A stretch of DNA of 64,000 nucleotides from Caldalkalibacillus thermarum (GTDB lineage: Bacteria > Bacillota > Bacilli > Caldalkalibacillales > Caldalkalibacillaceae), in NCBI RefSeq assembly GCF_014644735.1, contig NZ_BMKZ01000010.1, positions 10,041-74,040 of the forward strand. The letters run 5' to 3'. Made by a program: the position numbers and the translations under genes. A model generated the notes under the pieces. It worked only from the letters and a program-made list of their open reading frames with translations, did no database searches and was not told where the DNA came from. This document shows, in pieces, positions 8,383 to 17,502 of this stretch. The first letter of the stretch is position 1. Each line of letters starts with the position of its first letter.

Positions 8383-9958
8383 AGTGCTTGTCAGCGATCC
8401 GGTAAGCGAAGAAGGATTAAAGATCTTGCGAGAGGCTGCACATGTAGAAGTAGTGCAACAGACAGGCCTGAGTGAAGAAGAGCTGGCCAACGTCATCGGC
8501 CAATATGATGCTTTGATTGTGCGCAGCCAAACGCAGGTGACCGCAAAGGTCATCGAACGGGCAGACCGACTGAAAGTGATCGGCCGGGCAGGCGTAGGTG
8601 TGGACAATATTGATCTTCCTTCAGCCACAGCTAAAGGGATCATGGTCGTCAATGCCCCCGATGGCAATACGATTTCGACTGCCGAACATACCTTTTCCAT
8701 GCTAATGGCCCTGGCCCGCCGTATTCCACAAGCTTACCTTAAACTCAAGCAGCACATCTGGGACCGGAAAGCTTTCGTGGGGGTTGAACTGAACGGGAAA
8801 ACCCTGGGAATTATCGGACTGGGGCGCATTGGAACCGAAGTGGCCAAACGGGCTAAAGCTTTTAACATGACAGTGATTGCATATGATCCCTATTTGACTC
8901 CTGAAAAGGCGGAGAAACTGGGGGTCCATTACGGCCAGCTGAATGATGTGCTTAAACAGGCTGATTTCATAACTGTCCATACCCCTCTGCTTAAGGAAAC
9001 CCGGCACATGATCAGCCATGACCAGTTTAAACTGATGAAAGACGGTGTGTACATTTTAAACTGCGCCAGAGGCGGTATTATCGATGAAGATGCGCTATAT
9101 GAAGCGATCATTACTGGCAAAGTGGCTGGCGCAGCACTGGATGTGTTTGAGGAAGAGCCGGCTACCCACCACCGCCTGCTTGAACTGGATCAGGTCATTG
9201 CCACTCCCCATCTGGGGGCCAGCACCAAAGAAGCCCAGAAAAACGTTGCCATCGATGTCTGCCACGAAGTGTTAAAAGCCCTTGAGGACCAGCCCGTGAA
9301 AAACGCCGTAAACTTGCCATCCATCCCGGCACACATTTTCAAGAAAGTGGAGCCTTATTTCCTGCTCAGCGAGCGCCTAGGTTCATTTGTGGCTCAGGCA
9401 GCTGTCGGTGCGGTCAAGGAAATCCATATTTCCTATGCCGGTGAGTTGACTGACCTGGATGTGGGACCCTTAACACGCAATGTCATCAAAGGGGTGCTCT
9501 CCTATCACCTTGGTTTGCAGGTGAATCAGGTTAATGCCCCCTATTTGGCCAAACAACGGGAAGTGCAAATCAACGAACAAAAAACCTCCTCAAGCGGTGG
9601 CTTTACTAACCTTATAGAGGTAAGGCTAGTGACCACCCAGGAAACGAAGCGTGTGGCAGGAACCTTGTTAAATGGCTATGGGGCCCGCATCGTTAAAGTG
9701 GATCAATATTCCATTGATGTGGAGCCCACGGGCCACCTCATTTATGTGCGCCACTATGACCGTCCTGGTGTCATTGGCCGGGTAGGCACCCTGCTTGGCA
9801 GCCATGATGTTAACATTGCCACGATGCAAGTGGGACGCTCCGATGTAGGTGGCGATGCCATCATGATGCTCACGGTCGACAAACCGGTCTCCAAAGAAGT
9901 GCTTGATCAGCTCAGCGACTTGCCTGAGATCAAGTCCGTCATTGAAATTGACCTTTAA
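8372..9958 (+). CDS. serA: D-3-phosphoglycerate dehydrogenase
   Basis: A 528-residue long-form SerA. It catalyses NAD-dependent oxidation of 3-phosphoglycerate, the first step of serine synthesis. The catalytic/NAD domain has GRAGVGVDNIDL, the Rossmann GIIGLGRIGTEVAKRAKAF, NCARGGIIDEDAL and the catalytic His in TPHLGAST. Residues from about 320 form the ASB domain. The C-terminal 75 residues form an ACT domain (HYDRPGVIGRVGTLLGSHDV), the usual serine-feedback site. It is translationally coupled to the upstream aminotransferase and is controlled by the T-box leader; a terminator follows. No missing key residue was noticed. Confidence 0.96.
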   Translation: MTYKVLVSDPVSEEGLKILREAAHVEVVQQTGLSEEELANVIGQYDALIVRSQTQVTAKVIERADRLKVIGRAGVGVDNIDLPSATAKGIMVVNAPDGNTISTAEHTFSMLMALARRIPQAYLKLKQHIWDRKAFVGVELNGKTLGIIGLGRIGTEVAKRAKAFNMTVIAYDPYLTPEKAEKLGVHYGQLNDVLKQADFITVHTPLLKETRHMISHDQFKLMKDGVYILNCARGGIIDEDALYEAIITGKVAGAALDVFEEEPATHHRLLELDQVIATPHLGASTKEAQKNVAIDVCHEVLKALEDQPVKNAVNLPSIPAHIFKKVEPYFLLSERLGSFVAQAAVGAVKEIHISYAGELTDLDVGPLTRNVIKGVLSYHLGLQVNQVNAPYLAKQREVQINEQKTSSSGGFTNLIEVRLVTTQETKRVAGTLLNGYGARIVKVDQYSIDVEPTGHLIYVRHYDRPGVIGRVGTLLGSHDVNIATMQVGRSDVGGDAIMMLTVDKPVSKEVLDQLSDLPEIKSVIEIDL

Positions 9959-9991
9959 AGCCTTTTATATAACATCATTTAAATTTAAAAA

Positions 9992-10042
9992 CCCTCTGCC
10001 ATTGCTTTAATCTTATACAAAAATTGGCAGAGGGCAGTTTAT
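9992..10042 (+). terminator. Terminator after serA
   Basis: CCCTCTGCCA pairs perfectly with TGGCAGAGGG (10-bp stem, long loop of about 23 nt), followed by CAGTTTATT. It may be bidirectional with the converging Nudix gene. Confidence 0.6.
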
Positions 10043-10105
10043 TGTATGTTTCATCGGACTTACTGCCTTCGTTTGACCACACAACGGCGTTTTAAGAAAC
10101 CTCTC

Positions 10106-10741
10106 CTAATCGATTCCTTCCTGCTTAAGCAGCTGCACAAAATGATACAAAATCCGGGCTGTCATTCCCCAAATCACATGACCGTCATATCGATAAAAAT
10201 ACTCCGGAATATAACTTTGGCGCCATTTGTAATTCTTTCCATTCACAATGAGTTCATACGGAAAGTCCTTCGGCGGCTCTATTTTGAGTGTCACATCGTA
10301 CCGTTTAGGTGATGTTTGTAAAAAATAAGCCATAGGGACAGAAAAAACTTCTTCCACTTCATTGGGATCAGGGCGAAGAACTGCCCGTTCATCAATTATA
10401 CCGACAAAAGGGTAAATATGGTTGTGATAATGGGTCACCAGCACATCTAACGGGGCCAAAATGGCCACATCTTGCTTGCTGATACCCAGTTCTTCGCACG
10501 TTTCACGCAGCGCTGCTTGACTTGGAGCAGCATCCCCTTTTTCCACCCGTCCTCCGGGAAAACAAATGTCTCCCGGTTGCCGTTTCAAGTGTGCTGCCCG
10601 CTTTTCAAAAAGAATGTGAAGCCCCCCTTCTTGGTGAAGGAGAGGGACCAACACGGCAGCCTTGACTGCCTGCTCATGGCCCAGGATCTGTACCTGGCGC
10701 CCGCTTAATTGTTTAATCTTGTCCAACACCTCTTCCTTCAA
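10106..10741 (-). CDS. Nudix hydrolase, CoA-diphosphatase type
   Basis: A 211-residue Nudix protein. The Nudix box is GGRVEKGDAAPSQAALRETC followed by EELG, with the REtxEE metal-binding glutamates. The preceding LFEKRAAHLKRQPGDICFPG matches the CoA-pyrophosphatase (NudL/YeaB) signature, in which the R-x-x-L-K/R-x-x-x-G-x-x-x-F-P-G-G motif marks coenzyme A hydrolysis to 4'-phosphopantetheine and 3',5'-ADP. Activity on CoA is inferred from that signature. It is followed 15 bp upstream in the genome order by a DUF2905 gene on the same strand, probably the first gene of the pair. Confidence 0.85.
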   Translation of the reverse strand: MKEEVLDKIKQLSGRQVQILGHEQAVKAAVLVPLLHQEGGLHILFEKRAAHLKRQPGDICFPGGRVEKGDAAPSQAALRETCEELGISKQDVAILAPLDVLVTHYHNHIYPFVGIIDERAVLRPDPNEVEEVFSVPMAYFLQTSPKRYDVTLKIEPPKDFPYELIVNGKNYKWRQSYIPEYFYRYDGHVIWGMTARILYHFVQLLKQEGID

Positions 10742-10756
10742 TACACGACAACTCCT

Positions 10757-10978
10757 TTAACGGAAAAAACGACCTGCTATAGAGAGTAAAACAGAGAGGA
10801 TAATACTAATAAGCAGCATCGTGACAATGGGAAAGTAAAAACGCACGTTTTCTTTCTCAACCACGATGTCTCCCGGCAAGCGTCCTAACGGCAACAGGCG
10901 TCCAAACAGCTGCCAAAATAAACCGATCCCGATTAAAATAACACCGCCGATGATCAGCCACTTGGCAATATCGTTCAT
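10757..10978 (-). CDS. DUF2905 small membrane protein
   Basis: 73 residues with two membrane helices (WLIIGGVILIGIGLFWQLF and FPIVTMLLISIILSVLLSIA). Between them is the conserved LLPLGRLPGDI loop that defines the DUF2905 family. The function is unknown; in many Bacillales it sits near ruvAB or queA, which are not seen here. A GGGGTTGG-type site lies upstream of the ATG, and the Nudix gene follows within 16 bp, consistent with co-transcription. Confidence 0.85.
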   Translation of the reverse strand: MNDIAKWLIIGGVILIGIGLFWQLFGRLLPLGRLPGDIVVEKENVRFYFPIVTMLLISIILSVLLSIAGRFFR

Positions 10979-11049
10979 GATACACCAACCCCTTTCGTCA
11001 ACGTGATTATTTTTACATAGCTTAAAATATGTCAGGTTAGGAGGACATT

Positions 11050-11580
11050 ATGCAAGCGAGCATTTTTGGCAAGCAGTGCTTCTTCTTATGCATCCTTTGT
11101 TTAGTATGGCTTTTTTTACCTGCTGTAGACCATCACGCCGAAGAAAATCCTCTCATAGAGGAATATGAGGGGGTATATCTGGAAGTCATCAAAAAACGAA
11201 ATATCATGAACGTTTATCTAAATAATCATATCATTTTCAGTTTCAAAGTGGCAACAGGTAAGGCAAGGGAAACCACGCCTACTGGTGTTTACCAAATTGT
11301 AACCAAAGTCAAAAATCCATGGTATCTGCCTAAAAATATTGACGGCGGCTCTCCAAAGAATCCCTTGGGGACAAGATGGATGGGGCTTAATGTAGGGCAA
11401 ACCAACGGGTACAAATACGGCATTCATGGGACCAATGATCCCTCCTCCATTGGCCGACATATCAGCTCCGGGTGCATCCGTATGTACAATGAAGATGTGG
11501 AATGGCTGTATGAACATATCCCCTTGTATACGTTCGTCATAATAAAAGAAGATGAAGAAGACCACCCTTCTTCATCTTAA
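11050..11580 (+). CDS. L,D-transpeptidase (YkuD domain), secreted
   Basis: 176 residues: an N-terminal signal peptide (hydrophobic CFFLCILCLVWLFLPAV), then a YkuD domain. The catalytic motif is HGTNDP...SSGCIRMYNEDVEWL, with His near residue 124 and the nucleophilic Cys near 142. YkuD enzymes make 3-3 peptidoglycan cross-links or attach proteins to the wall; in spore formers several act during sporulation. There is no LysM domain, unlike B. subtilis YkuD itself. Divergent from the DUF2905 gene. The start follows GTTAGGAGGAC. Confidence 0.9.
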   Translation: MQASIFGKQCFFLCILCLVWLFLPAVDHHAEENPLIEEYEGVYLEVIKKRNIMNVYLNNHIIFSFKVATGKARETTPTGVYQIVTKVKNPWYLPKNIDGGSPKNPLGTRWMGLNVGQTNGYKYGIHGTNDPSSIGRHISSGCIRMYNEDVEWLYEHIPLYTFVIIKEDEEDHPSSS

Positions 11581-11592
11581 AAGTGTAACCGT

Positions 11593-12627
11593 TTAATAAG
11601 GCATCCAGCGTAACTTGCGGGCTTCCTGAAAACGTGCAGCCACATCTGACCAATTGACAACATTCCACCACTGGTCTACGTATTCTCCACGGTTGTCTTT
11701 ATACTGAAGATAGTAAGCATGCTCCCAGACATCTAACACAAGGAGAGGAATAACATCCCACTGGGCAAAATGCTGATGTTTTTCTGCAGCTAAAATTTCC
11801 AGACGGTGAGACCGTGGTGACCAGACTAGAAGGGCCCAGCCAACCCCCTCCACTTCCTTGGCCGCTTCGCTGAAATGTTTTTTAAACTGCCGGAAGCTGC
11901 CAAAGTCCTGTTTAATTTGTTTAGCCAATTCTCCACTTGGTTCCCCTCCGCCGTTGGGAGACATATTATTCCAAAAAATGGTATGCAAATAATGGCCTGA
12001 TCCGTTAAATGCTGCTTCCCGCTCCCAATGACGAATCAGCTCAAAATTGCCGGTTCTGCGGGCTTCTGCCATTTTCTTCTCAGCACGGTTTAAGCCGTCA
12101 ACATAGCTTTGATGGTGTTTCCGGTGGTGCAAGCGCATGATTTCTTGGGATATATACGGTTCTAGTGCATTGTAAGCGTAAGGCAAGGGTGGCAAACGAT
12201 GACCGCCAATTGGAACAGGCTGACTGCCAGACACTAAAGCTGTCTGCTCATTGCGTTCCGAATCAGTTTCCTGTTCATTGTTAATAAGGGGAGCAGCCAT
12301 AGTCTGTCCCTGAACTTCAGGTTGTTCTGCTGCAAAAATGGCTTGTTCACCCCAGGTTTCTTCAAAGGACTCATATACCTTCAGGGCCCGTTGATACAAC
12401 CCGAACACGCCATCCTGGTTTAGGTTTTTATCCGGCGAAAGCTGGGTCTCTTGTATCTCTTTGATCAGCTCCTTTATGGATTCCGCGAAATGTTGCTCCT
12501 CACTGCGGCGGAAGTGATCATTTTCGTTGTCAGCGTCACCAGTTTGCAGGACCTGTTGAACATGCTCCGTCCACTCCAGGAGCTCCCTTAAATATTCATC
12601 ATAGACATCATGCTCCATGTAAACCAT
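11593..12627 (-). CDS. sodF: Fe/Mn superoxide dismutase with N-terminal extension (SodF-like)
   Basis: About 344 residues. The C-terminal 200 are a complete Fe/Mn-SOD: metal-ligand His in LHHRKHHQSYVDGLN, His in GHYLHTIFWNN, then Asp and His in LDVWEHAYYLQY. The first roughly 140 residues are a hydrophilic, acidic helical extension ending in LPPLPYAYNALEP, like the long SodF proteins of Bacillus. There is no signal peptide. A GAGGAGG site lies 6 nt before the ATG at 12627; the open frame extends to a GTG at 12654, which has no such site. It is convergent with the L,D-transpeptidase gene, 12 bp away. Confidence 0.9.
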   Translation of the reverse strand: MVYMEHDVYDEYLRELLEWTEHVQQVLQTGDADNENDHFRRSEEQHFAESIKELIKEIQETQLSPDKNLNQDGVFGLYQRALKVYESFEETWGEQAIFAAEQPEVQGQTMAAPLINNEQETDSERNEQTALVSGSQPVPIGGHRLPPLPYAYNALEPYISQEIMRLHHRKHHQSYVDGLNRAEKKMAEARRTGNFELIRHWEREAAFNGSGHYLHTIFWNNMSPNGGGEPSGELAKQIKQDFGSFRQFKKHFSEAAKEVEGVGWALLVWSPRSHRLEILAAEKHQHFAQWDVIPLLVLDVWEHAYYLQYKDNRGEYVDQWWNVVNWSDVAARFQEARKLRWMPY

Positions 12628-12743
12628 ATACACCCTCCTCAGCGAGATGATCACCTACATGATATGTGTCCCGCTCTTAGGAAGTGTTTGACTACTCTCC
12701 TTCTTTATTTTTAAGGCAGCTGGAGGATGATCTCTATGTTTCC

Positions 12744-13835
12744 TTACTCCCATTTAAAGACCCAGGCACTCACAGCAAAACTGGTCATAAACCAAACTGT
12801 CAATATCAGCGTTGACCACCACAAATCTCCGATTCCGTAACCCAAGTTCATGACCTGTCTTAAACAGTCTGACAAGTGGGATATGGGAATGGCGTAGACC
12901 AACGGTTGCAAAAATTCGGGTATATTGGTGATGGGAAAGAAAATGCCGCCTAAAAAGAACATAGGAAAAGACAAAAATCCCGCAATGGGCGCAGCATGTT
13001 CAGGGGTTTTGGACAACCCTGCGATGATAAACCCAATAGACATAAACACCAAAGTCCCCAACATAATATAAAACAGAAGCACCAACCAACTGCCGTTCAT
13101 TTTGGCCCCCAACACATAAATGCCCACTAAGAGCACCAACAAGGCCTGTGTACCGTTCAAAGTCATGCGAGCCGTAATTTGGGCAGCAATAAATGTGGCA
13201 GAGGAGACCCCTGCAATTTTAAAGCGGCGTAAAATATGCCGTTCCCGCCATGAGGCAATCTGGGCGGCTACACCGTTCATATTGCTCGATAAAATCATCA
13301 AGGCCACAATCCCAGGGACCAAAAAATCAAGATAGGTCAGCTCAGCGGCGCGAACCCCCTGTTTCTCATAGGTGACAATTTCTTCAAAATGAACCAATTC
13401 CTTATTTTGCTGGTCTAGGACCTGATCGATCAGGGCAAAACCAAGTTCTGCCAGGCTTTGGTCCACTTCATCATAATAGATTTGCAGCGGTTCCGGGTTG
13501 CCCCCGTGCTCAACAGCCCGCCCATATCCAGGAGGCACAACAATGATAAAGGACAGATCCCCTTTTTCCAGCGCCATATTGGCTTCTTCAACATCAGCCC
13601 ACTCTTCCAAACGGAGTGCATCCAATGCCCTAAAATGCTCCTCTAGCAACAGTGAATAGGCGCTCTCATCCTGGTCGACCCAGGCCGCTTTGATCGTTGT
13701 TGAGCCTCCCCCACCCAAAAAAAGCCCCAAAGTGACCATCAAAAACAAAGGAAAAAACGTAGTCCAAAAAATAACCGTTTTGTTGCGAGCAAATAGCTTT
13801 AACTGGGCAAGTGTTAGTTGCCAATAACCTCTCAT
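12744..13835 (-). CDS. ABC-2 type transporter permease
   Basis: A 363-residue ABC-2 membrane subunit: an N-terminal helix (TVIFWTTFFPLFLMVTLGLF), a large extracytoplasmic region of about 150 residues, then five C-terminal helices with the PIAGFLSFPMFFLGGIFFPI segment typical of the DrrB/YhgE/YadH type. The start overlaps the stop of the ATPase gene (ATGA), so the two are translationally coupled and form a homodimeric exporter with it. The substrate is unknown; the family exports drugs, lipids or antibiotics. Confidence 0.88.
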   Translation of the reverse strand: MRGYWQLTLAQLKLFARNKTVIFWTTFFPLFLMVTLGLFLGGGGSTTIKAAWVDQDESAYSLLLEEHFRALDALRLEEWADVEEANMALEKGDLSFIIVVPPGYGRAVEHGGNPEPLQIYYDEVDQSLAELGFALIDQVLDQQNKELVHFEEIVTYEKQGVRAAELTYLDFLVPGIVALMILSSNMNGVAAQIASWRERHILRRFKIAGVSSATFIAAQITARMTLNGTQALLVLLVGIYVLGAKMNGSWLVLLFYIMLGTLVFMSIGFIIAGLSKTPEHAAPIAGFLSFPMFFLGGIFFPITNIPEFLQPLVYAIPISHLSDCLRQVMNLGYGIGDLWWSTLILTVWFMTSFAVSAWVFKWE

Positions 13836-14746
13836 TTCTCTCGTAAGCTCCTCCCAGTTAAATGTAAAAAAACATCCTCCAAGGTTGCCTGGCGTGTCTC
13901 GAGATTGAGCAGGGTCTGACCCTGTGCATCAGCCCAACGGATTAAATCGGTTAACGTGTCTTGCAGCTTAGTCGTGTATAAAATCACCTGATCATTAACC
14001 GTTGAAACCTTGGTCACACCCCTCAAACCGGAAAAATCTTCTTCATTTTGAGGATTTGTAAATTGTACAGCATGCTCCATTGCCAAGGAAGAGATCAATT
14101 TGTCAGGAGTGCCCAAAGCCTTCACTTTTCCTCTGTCCATGATGGCTAAGCGGTCACACAAGATATGGGCTTCCTCCATATAATGGGTGGTCAGAATGAT
14201 GGTCTTCCCCGCCGATTTAAGGCTTAAAATAATATCCCATAAAGATCGGCGGTTTTGGGGATCCAGCCCGGTGGTAGGCTCATCCAAAAACACAACCCGG
14301 GGATCGTGAATTAAAGCGATGCCGATAGCCAAGCGTTGTTTCTGCCCCCCGGATAACGTTTTAACTAAACTGTGGCGCTTGTCCTCAAGATTCAACTGTT
14401 TCAAGATCTTCTCCACAGGCAGCCGTTGTGAATAAAAACTGGCATAGAGTGTCAAGATCTCCTCTACCTTCAGCAAATCAAAGAGGGAGGTGGATTGTAA
14501 TTGAACACCGATCAAAGGACGGATCCGCGCCGGTTCTTTCTGAACAGAAATCCCGTTGATCAGCACCTCTCCAGCGTCTGGCTCCCGCAACCCTTCCATT
14601 ATTTCCAGAGTTGTCGTCTTACCTGCACCATTAGGACCCAATAAGCCAAAAATTTCCCCCTCTTTGACATCAAAACTGACATTGTCCACAGCTTGAAGAT
14701 CACCGTACGCTTTTGACAAGTGAGAAACCTGAATCATACTTTCCAT
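13832..14746 (-). CDS. ABC transporter ATP-binding protein
   Basis: About 304 residues. Walker A is GPNGAGKTTTLE, the Q-loop is VQLQST, the signature is LSGGQKQRLAIG, and Walker B is VVFLDEPTTGLDP; the H-loop His is in ILTTHYMEEA. The C-terminal roughly 80 residues form the DrrA-type accessory domain. The open frame extends to 14791, but AGGATGG 6 nt before the ATG at 14746 supports that start. Partner of the overlapping permease gene. A DrrA-like family member, so drug or lipid efflux is likely. Confidence 0.9.
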   Translation of the reverse strand: MESMIQVSHLSKAYGDLQAVDNVSFDVKEGEIFGLLGPNGAGKTTTLEIMEGLREPDAGEVLINGISVQKEPARIRPLIGVQLQSTSLFDLLKVEEILTLYASFYSQRLPVEKILKQLNLEDKRHSLVKTLSGGQKQRLAIGIALIHDPRVVFLDEPTTGLDPQNRRSLWDIILSLKSAGKTIILTTHYMEEAHILCDRLAIMDRGKVKALGTPDKLISSLAMEHAVQFTNPQNEEDFSGLRGVTKVSTVNDQVILYTTKLQDTLTDLIRWADAQGQTLLNLETRQATLEDVFLHLTGRSLREK

Positions 14747-14899
14747 TATATACCATCCTATACCATCATAATAAAGGCTCTTGTCTTGCACAAGGGCCTC
14801 TGTTGTTCATTATATCCCCTTTTGCAAAAGTGTTCCACCTAACTGTACCTCTTTTTCAACCACGCTAATTTAAATTTTACCCCAAAACCATTAACGGGT

Positions 14900-16603
14900 T
14901 TAACAGTTAATGTGCAAGCTGCGCAAGCGGTTGATGGCAGCCGCTAACTCAAATGGGCGCGGCAACGCCAGATCGCCAGGATGCTGTCCATAAAAGGGGG
15001 AAATCACGTCCAGTCCTTTTTCCCCCACCTGCTTGTACAACTCATTAATAATTTCCGGCAACGTCCTCTTTCCGTCCACCCATTTTTTAGCCAGCATATG
15101 GATCATATTGGCTATTGCCCTTGTTTGGCTGGGATCCACCAGTTGTTCCACAAAAGTTAAATCAATCGTCTCTTTTCCAAACTGTATATGATGCAAGCCT
15201 TTGGCATCCACTTTCTCTTTCTTTCCCTTGCGAGGATTAAAACTGTCGGGACGGGGTGCCCGCTCTGTGATCCGGCCGAAAGAGGACCCTCCTTCTTGCT
15301 GCCGGTTGTTACGCAAAGTTTCGGCGATTGTTTTAGCCTGCTGGGTCACATCATAAGGCTGGTATTCATCCATCATAATCACATGATCGGCTTGATCAAA
15401 ATAATCCCCTGACCCTCCAACAACCAAAATTGTAGATACCCCCAGCTCTTCATAGAGTTGTCTCACCTTGTCCACAAAGGGGGTAATCGGTTCCTTCCCT
15501 TTATGCACAAGGCGCTGCATCCGCGCATCCCTGATCATAAAATTAGTGGCACTGGTATCTTCATCGATCAACAATACCTTGGCCCCCATCTCCAACAACT
15601 CCATAATATTGGCCGCCTGGGACGTGCTTCCGCTGGCATCGTCGGTGGAGAAGCGGGTTGTATCTTTACCAAACGGCAAATTGGATATAAAAGGAGAAAT
15701 ATTGACTTTCTCCACCCGCCGGCCGTCTTCTGCCCTCACTTTGCAGGCGCTGGCATCAGTAATGACAAACTCCCGGCCATCCCCTTCGATATGATTGTAA
15801 ACACCCCTTTCCAACGCTTTGAGAAGCGTGCTTTTTCCATGGTACCCCCCACCGACAATCAAAGTGATGCCACGGGGTATGGCCATACCCCGCACTGTCC
15901 GCCCGTGGGGAAGGGAGATTTCTACTTCCATTGATGGCGGAGATTTAAACGGTACGGCTTGCTCCTTGGACATGGGTCGGTTGCTAACCCCGCTCTCCCG
16001 GGGCAATATGGCGCCGTTCGCCACAAAAGCCACCAATCCATGTTCTTTGAGATAAGCCCGGATAGCTTCCTGTTGGTCACTGAGTTGAACATGCTTAACC
16101 AGGCGCATTTCATCAAAGGAGAAAAAAGCCCGCTCCACAATGGACGGGAGATAAACAAAAAAGATGCGCTCCGCCTCCTTGGCCAGGATGCGCCTTCCTT
16201 GTGCTGGCAGCCCAACTGACAGACGCAATTCCACCTTATCTTCAAAGATGCGGACAGCCGTTCGTTTTAAAATTTCTTGACCAGGTTCATCAACAGCTAT
16301 CATTCCGCTTTTTCCTGTTCCTCTGCGCAGTGGATTCACCTGACGGATGGCACGCGCAGTTTCGCGGGCTAGGAAATCTTCCACTGCCGTCTGGCGGGAA
16401 GATGTATTAAACCATTCCGCCTTGAGAGGCAGGTCTGATTGGGACATTTCTATCCGAATCCGGGAAGGGCTGGCAAAAGGGTCACCCTGAACATGATCAA
16501 TATGTAAACGAAAGCGGTCAAAACGGTAACTCCCTTGAAGATCTTTGTATGCTTTATATCCTTTTCCATCTATTCGTCTTAACTGGTTATGAAGCCGTTG
16601 CAT
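14900..16603 (-). CDS. ABC-class P-loop ATPase (PF09818)
   Basis: A cytoplasmic ATPase of about 567 residues in the 'predicted ATPase of the ABC class' family. Walker A is VGGGYHGKSTLLKAL, a Walker B-like strand is VLLIDEDTSATNFMIRD, and a signature-like segment FSTDDASGSTSQAANI lies between. The function of the family is unknown. GGAGGAGG lies 11 nt before the ATG at 16603; the open frame runs to 16663. The upstream 60 bp contain an imperfect tandem duplication (GATTGACACATAC followed by GAGGAG, twice), which leaves two RBS-like tracts. Probably co-transcribed with the Toprim gene upstream. Confidence 0.85.
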   Translation of the reverse strand: MQRLHNQLRRIDGKGYKAYKDLQGSYRFDRFRLHIDHVQGDPFASPSRIRIEMSQSDLPLKAEWFNTSSRQTAVEDFLARETARAIRQVNPLRRGTGKSGMIAVDEPGQEILKRTAVRIFEDKVELRLSVGLPAQGRRILAKEAERIFFVYLPSIVERAFFSFDEMRLVKHVQLSDQQEAIRAYLKEHGLVAFVANGAILPRESGVSNRPMSKEQAVPFKSPPSMEVEISLPHGRTVRGMAIPRGITLIVGGGYHGKSTLLKALERGVYNHIEGDGREFVITDASACKVRAEDGRRVEKVNISPFISNLPFGKDTTRFSTDDASGSTSQAANIMELLEMGAKVLLIDEDTSATNFMIRDARMQRLVHKGKEPITPFVDKVRQLYEELGVSTILVVGGSGDYFDQADHVIMMDEYQPYDVTQQAKTIAETLRNNRQQEGGSSFGRITERAPRPDSFNPRKGKKEKVDAKGLHHIQFGKETIDLTFVEQLVDPSQTRAIANMIHMLAKKWVDGKRTLPEIINELYKQVGEKGLDVISPFYGQHPGDLALPRPFELAAAINRLRSLHINC

Positions 16604-16695
16604 ACTTGCTTCATCCTCCTCCTCGTATGTGTCAATCAATATTCTCCTCATAGTATGTGTCAATCATTGGGCGCGTTGGGTTGGGCAAGACTTGC

Positions 16696-17058
16696 TCAGA
16701 TTTGCCGCAGCAAGGGATGGTATTTTTCATGTATGGTAAAGTGAGCATCATCCAGGATTTTGACCAAATATTCCAGCGGAGTACTGGCCACTTCCCTGTA
16801 CATTTTCCGCGTGTATAAATGGCGGGCATTAGGAATCGCCCTTTTCAACTGCTGTCTGAGCTTGATGCCGGCCGAATCGGCATCAACCAAGATATAAACT
16901 TCCTCCCCTTCCAACACGTCGATCCATTCTTCCAGCCACTCCTTATCCAGGGTACCGTGCGTGCAGATGACCTGAATCGATTCATCAATAATATCCAGCA
17001 GTCTTTCCTTATCTGTTTTGCCCTCAACAATAATAATTTTATCTCCCATTTCCCTCAC
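16696..17058 (-). CDS. Toprim-domain protein (YusF-like)
   Basis: A stand-alone Toprim domain of 120 residues. The conserved glutamate is in IIIVEGKTDKERL and the DxD pair in YILVDADSAGIKLRQQL. The Toprim fold binds Mg2+ and is used by primases, topoisomerases and small nucleases of the RNase M5/OLD type; this small version resembles B. subtilis YusF, whose role is unknown. It precedes the PF09818 ATPase gene with 92 bp between, on the same strand. The start may be the GTG at 17058 or the ATG nine bases in; the ribosome binding site does not decide. Confidence 0.8.
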   Translation of the reverse strand: MREMGDKIIIVEGKTDKERLLDIIDESIQVICTHGTLDKEWLEEWIDVLEGEEVYILVDADSAGIKLRQQLKRAIPNARHLYTRKMYREVASTPLEYLVKILDDAHFTIHEKYHPLLRQI

Positions 17059-17112
17059 CCACTATCCTGTTTCCATCTATCTTAGTTAATTCTAACACTC
17101 TCTGTAAAGTGC

Positions 17113-17134
17113 AAAAAGGACTCTGCATGAGTCC
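17113..17134 (-). terminator. Terminator, minus strand
   Basis: On the minus strand GGACTC-ATGCA-GAGTCC is followed by TTTTTG. It would end transcription coming from the vpr-like gene before the Toprim gene. Confidence 0.55.
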
Positions 17135-17293
17135 CCTGTGGAATGTGTTACTGTTTAGCCCGTTTCAGCACCATACAATCATGCCGATGAACAAAAACTC
17201 CACATTTGTCCCGGTACACCTGTCCATGCCTTAGGGCAGTCTGATGCATACCGTATTATAGAGCGCGCTCAAACATCACAAGGAGGTTATCGT

Positions 17294-17410
17294 ATGTCTG
17301 CTCCAATTAGTCCCTTTGCTTCTCCATTTACCTTGATCGTTGTCCTGTTCATTCTGCTGATCATTGTAGGCTGTTTCTGTTTCGTACCCGTTACCAAACC
17401 CTACTGCTAA
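17294..17410 (+). CDS. YjcZ-family small spore protein
   Basis: A 38-residue protein. A short proline-rich head (MSAPISPFASP) is followed by FTLIVVLFILLIIVGCFCF, the nearly invariant hydrophobic core of YjcZ/YczN-type sporulation proteins, and a VTKPYC tail. A strong AGGAGG ends 8 nt before the ATG, and a strong terminator follows. A -10-like element CATACCGTA (17247-17255) fits the sigma-K/sigma-E -10 consensus, but no convincing -35 is present. Members are abundant small hydrophobic proteins made in the mother cell; the molecular role is unknown. It lies antisense to the vpr 3' untranslated region. Confidence 0.8.
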   Translation: MSAPISPFASPFTLIVVLFILLIIVGCFCFVPVTKPYC

Positions 17411-17474
17411 TCCCGTGTGAGATTCCATTAAGGTAACGCTATCCTCCATTAGACTCGCGTTCCTCCATGGTAAG

Positions 17475-17502
17475 GCCCCTGCTGACACAGGGGCTTTTTT
17501 TA
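17475..17502 (+). terminator. Terminator after the YjcZ-like gene
   Basis: GCCCCTG and CAGGGGC form a 7-bp stem with a 6-nt loop, followed by seven Ts. The Ts overlap the stop codon of the opposing vpr frame. Confidence 0.85.
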
